Positions 6,725-8,964 of a stretch of 8,964 bases of DNA are shown piece by piece. The number at the start of each line of letters is the position of its first letter. Within the stretch, counting starts at the first letter, position 1. The notes beneath the pieces were generated by a model. It searched no databases. It was not told the DNA's origin and saw nothing but the letters and a program-made list of their open reading frames with translations. The position numbers and the translations under genes were made by a program. Origin of the DNA: Planctomycetaceae bacterium (GTDB taxonomy: Bacteria > Planctomycetota > Planctomycetia > Pirellulales > Pirellulaceae); NCBI GenBank assembly GCA_018658605.1, contig JABHUV010000089.1:1-8964 (forward strand), written 5' to 3'.

Positions 6725-8008
6725 ATGACCATAAATTTCTGTAGTGAACGCTTAAAACGACTATCAACCGCAGTGGACCAAGAAGTCGACCAACAAATCA
6801 TCGCGGGGTGTGCCGTTGCTATCGGCGGTGCTGACGGTAATTTATTTCAGCACTGTGCTGGATTTGCAAATATAAAAACTGACATGGCCGTGGACTCCAA
6901 TACAGTTTTTCGTATTGCATCGATGACCAAGCCGATTACAAGTGCTGCAATAATGATGCTCTTGGAACGTGGGTTATTTCTATTGGACGACCCAATCGAA
7001 AAGTATTTGCCTGAATTCAAAAACATGCGCGTTTTAAGTGGCAAACGAGATGATGAAGGTAATGCGAAAACACACAAGTCCAAAACATCCATTACGATTC
7101 GCCATTTATTAACGCACACTTCCGGAATTGGATATAGTTTTACACACCCCAAACTGGGCGAGTTTTATCGAGCCGCAGACATTCGAGATTGGGCCTACCA
7201 AGATGGTACGACCATTGAGGAAGTGGTGGGTCGATTAGCCGAGCAGCCGCTCGCTTTCAACCCTGGCACCAACTGGCTTTATGGTTTGAACATCGACGTT
7301 TTGGGACGATTAGTCGAAGTCCTATCTGGGGCGACATTTGCCGATTTTTTAGCAAACGAAATTTTTCAACCATTAGCAATGGGAAGTACCAGCTTTTATC
7401 CCAGTGCGCTGCAGCAACAACGCCTCGCCCGAGTGTACACACCCGACATCGCTACAGAGACGTACGCTGATGTGGATTTCATGACCGCCAAGGAATCATT
7501 TTGTGTTCCTGCAGATACGGGATTGCGGATTCTAAGCAAATTGGAGTTTGAATCATTTGTACATGCCGATTTTGCAGTAGTGGAATCGCCCAGTGAGAAA
7601 GAGCAGGTTTATTATTCTGGCGGAGCGGGATTACATTCAACGCTCGAGGATTACAGTCATTTCTGTCAGATGATGATTGGGAATGGGGTATGGAAAAATC
7701 AGCGGCTACTCAGCAAAAGCAGTGTTGCCTTGATGCGTAGTAACAACATCGGCGAATTGACGATCAATCTCGGTGGAGCAATCGCTTCGGACCAGTTTGG
7801 TTTAGGCTTTGCGATCGTCAATAATATTGGCGCTCAACCGTTTATCAGTGGCAAAGGAATGTACTACTGGGGCGGCGCATACAATACGCGGTTCATTCTT
7901 GACCCAGTCAATGAATTTTATGCGATTTCGATGACGCAGTTGTATCCCAACTTTCATTGTGATTTAAACAACCGTATCATTAGCCTAGTTTATCAAGCGC
8001 TGCAGTAA
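6725..8008 (+). CDS. Beta-lactamase-fold serine hydrolase (PF00144; esterase or peptidase-like)
   Basis: A 427-residue member of the class C beta-lactamase/EstB-like serine hydrolase family. The nucleophile motif S-x-x-K is SMTK (S66, K69) in FRIASMTKPITSAA. ITIRHLLTHTSGIGY (123-137) is the usual family segment. The second-motif Tyr is probably Y186 in WLYGLNIDVLG, and the third motif is YWGGAYNTRF (381-390), the W-G-G form found in esterases instead of the K-T-G of true beta-lactamases. Antibiotic resistance is therefore unlikely; an esterase or peptide hydrolase is more probable, substrate unknown. The N-terminus (MTINFCSERLKRL) is polar with no signal peptide, so the product appears cytoplasmic, unlike the three exported proteins before it. 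A TTG at 6707 would add six residues (MEPLIT); I prefer the ATG at 6725. It starts 69 bases after the DUF1501 stop and may be co-transcribed. Confidence 0.9.
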   Translation: MTINFCSERLKRLSTAVDQEVDQQIIAGCAVAIGGADGNLFQHCAGFANIKTDMAVDSNTVFRIASMTKPITSAAIMMLLERGLFLLDDPIEKYLPEFKNMRVLSGKRDDEGNAKTHKSKTSITIRHLLTHTSGIGYSFTHPKLGEFYRAADIRDWAYQDGTTIEEVVGRLAEQPLAFNPGTNWLYGLNIDVLGRLVEVLSGATFADFLANEIFQPLAMGSTSFYPSALQQQRLARVYTPDIATETYADVDFMTAKESFCVPADTGLRILSKLEFESFVHADFAVVESPSEKEQVYYSGGAGLHSTLEDYSHFCQMMIGNGVWKNQRLLSKSSVALMRSNNIGELTINLGGAIASDQFGLGFAIVNNIGAQPFISGKGMYYWGGAYNTRFILDPVNEFYAISMTQLYPNFHCDLNNRIISLVYQALQ

Positions 8009-8045
8009 CCCTATCAATGGAATCTAGGTTGGGTATCGTTAGTCA

Positions 8046-8074
8046 TAGACAATTAATGACAGGCTGTTTAAAAC
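8046..8074 (+). promoter_or_regulatory. Candidate promoter for tRNA-Arg
   Basis: TAGACA (8046-8051) differs from the -35 consensus by one base, and after a 17-base spacer comes TAAAAC (8069-8074), which matches four of six -10 positions. Transcription would begin near 8081, about 14 bases before the mature tRNA. Spacing and position fit a sigma-70-type promoter; the -10 match is modest. Confidence 0.4.
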
Positions 8075-8094
8075 AAAGTAGGCAAACCACCACT

Positions 8095-8167
<73 letters not shown>

Positions 8168-8169
8168 CT

Positions 8170-8186
8170 CTTTTAGCTGATAAAAG
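8170..8186 (+). other. Small inverted repeat after the tRNA
   Basis: CTTTTA (8170-8175) and TAAAAG (8181-8186) form a six-base-pair AT-rich stem with a five-base loop, three bases after the tRNA end. No T tract follows, so it is not a standard intrinsic terminator; it could aid 3' processing or be chance. Confidence 0.25.
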
Positions 8187-8209
8187 ACGGGCTGGTTGAG
8201 GGTAACGAC

Positions 8210-8246
8210 AAAAAACGGCGGTCATGTTAATTCATGGTTGCCGTTT
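8210..8246 (-). terminator. Intrinsic terminator of the M23-PKD gene
   Basis: On the minus strand AAACGGC (8246-8240) pairs with GCCGTTT (8219-8213), and the transcript then continues into Ts, giving six consecutive T (8215-8210). It lies seven bases past the gene's TAA, the expected place. An inner CATG/CATG stem separated by three mismatches extends the hairpin. On the plus strand the same DNA can form a longer 14-pair stem through three G-U pairs, but without a following T tract. It may also block read-through from the tRNA. Confidence 0.55.
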
Positions 8247-8253
8247 GGTTGCC

Positions 8254-8964
8254 TTACCGAACAACCTTCACATGCAGATGAAAAACTGCCGTAATTCCAT
8301 CGCTGCGGGCACGTTGCACTTTGACAAGATAGTCGCCCGGTTTGGTGTAAGCGTGCGTAGTAATTGCATATCCATTTTTCGCCTGAGGGTCTACGTTACC
8401 GTCCGATTTAACTTTGGCTAACGAACTTCCATCGCCGAAATCCCAAACCTCTTCACCCTCGGTTGTACCGAATGATCGCACCTTGAACGTAATCAACTCA
8501 TTGGTTTTGTTCTCACGAGTCGGCCAATATGCGGCATGAATCCGAGGAACGTAAAGATCAGGATTCGCAGGATCTAGCACATGCACGCTCGCAAAATCAT
8601 AATCAACATTGCCAGCCTTATCCGTTACTTTTAGCACTTCACTGTAAACACCCGGGCGCGTGTATGTCTGAGTCACCTCTGGTCCCTTTGCGCGCCTACC
8701 ATCGGTAAACAACCATTGAAACCTTCGAATACTATCATTGGCACTATAGGATTTATATCCATTCATCGTGACAGACTCGCCGGCCATCACAAAATGTTTG
8801 CGGCTAGTGTTCGCCACTAACTGTGGTTTGTACTGCCGGCGATATGCTTCCCAAATAAATGCGTACCCCGCTTGCGTACCCCACTTGCCCGAAGGTTGCT
8901 TACTTTTGATCTCAAAATGTAGGTGCGACCATCCGCCACTCGCCCCCTTCTTTCCCAGAACCCC
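8254..8964 (-). CDS. M23 (LytM-type) metallopeptidase with two PKD domains, C-terminal part only
   Basis: The frame is open to the window edge, so the 236 visible residues are the C-terminal part; a GTG at 8817 is internal and not the true start. Residues 8-19 (ASGGWSHLHFEI) are the end of an M23 peptidase domain. In HLH (H14, H16) the first His is the usual catalytic one and the second a zinc ligand; the upstream HxxxD ligands lie outside the window. Two PKD-like beta-sandwich domains follow: about 58-130 (WLFTDG, then YTRPGVYSEVLKVTD) and about 140-236 (the classic WDFGDG at 174-179, then HAYTKPGDYLVKVQ). M23 enzymes cut peptide bonds in peptidoglycan or other glycine-rich peptides, and PKD domains usually mediate binding outside the cell, so an exported protein is likely, though its signal peptide cannot be seen. 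It converges on the tRNA gene and has its own terminator. Confidence 0.82.
   Translation of the reverse strand, partial: GVLGKKGASGGWSHLHFEIKSKQPSGKWGTQAGYAFIWEAYRRQYKPQLVANTSRKHFVMAGESVTMNGYKSYSANDSIRRFQWLFTDGRRAKGPEVTQTYTRPGVYSEVLKVTDKAGNVDYDFASVHVLDPANPDLYVPRIHAAYWPTRENKTNELITFKVRSFGTTEGEEVWDFGDGSSLAKVKSDGNVDPQAKNGYAITTHAYTKPGDYLVKVQRARSDGITAVFHLHVKVVR

Noticed and set aside
6890..7900. Antibiotic-resistance beta-lactamase
   Set aside because: The S-x-x-K motif is present, but the third motif is W-G-G instead of K-T-G and there is no signal peptide, so a resistance role is not supported.
8236..8253. Direct repeat GGTTGCC (8236-8242 and 8247-8253) near the tRNA, considered as an attachment-site remnant
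   Set aside because: Only seven bases, not a copy of the tRNA 3' end, and no integrase or mobile genes nearby.
8811..8820. GTG at 8817 as the start of a stand-alone PKD protein
   Set aside because: The frame remains open upstream to the window edge and encodes a clear M23 HLHFEI segment, so the GTG is an internal valine codon.

Overview
The window most likely comes from a planctomycete of the Pirellulaceae/Rhodopirellula type. It carries three hallmark families of that phylum side by side: a secreted S1-type sulfatase, a large PSCyt1-PSCyt2-PSD1 (DUF1549/DUF1553) cytochrome-like protein, and a Tat-exported DUF1501 protein. Most genes also lack a clear Shine-Dalgarno sequence, which is common in planctomycetes. 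The organism assignment is inferred from gene content; no rRNA or other phylogenetic marker is present.

Layout. Positions 1-362 hold no convincing large gene. They contain a pyrimidine-rich tract and a possible 31-codon minus-strand small ORF with a strong ribosome binding site. A monofunctional AroH-type chorismate mutase lies at 366-794. Next come the sulfatase (877-2385), the PSCyt1/PSCyt2/PSD1 protein (2620-5166), the DUF1501 protein (5219-6655) and a beta-lactamase-fold serine hydrolase (6725-8008), all on the plus strand. A tRNA-Arg(CCT) follows at 8095-8167. The right edge is covered on the minus strand by the C-terminal part of an M23 metallopeptidase with two PKD domains (8254 to beyond 8964). 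A hairpin terminator sits between that gene and the tRNA.

How the genes may work together. The sulfatase, the PSCyt/PSD1 protein and the DUF1501 protein all carry export signals, so they probably act in the periplasm or at the cell surface. They form a combination commonly seen in planctomycete loci thought to deal with sulfated polysaccharides. Only 52 bases separate the PSCyt/PSD1 and DUF1501 genes, so that pair is likely co-transcribed. The sulfatase is separated from them by 234 bases that contain a hairpin and a perfect 16-base palindrome, so it may be a separate transcription unit. The serine hydrolase has no export signal and may not belong functionally. The chorismate mutase (aromatic amino acid synthesis), the tRNA and the M23-PKD protein are unrelated neighbours.

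I see no CRISPR array, insertion sequence, phage gene or defence system, and no clear sign of a wholly new system. The points most worth a second look are the non-canonical active-site residues of the sulfatase, a low-complexity insertion near the end of the PSD1 domain, the palindrome at 2455-2470, and the small ORF at the left edge.
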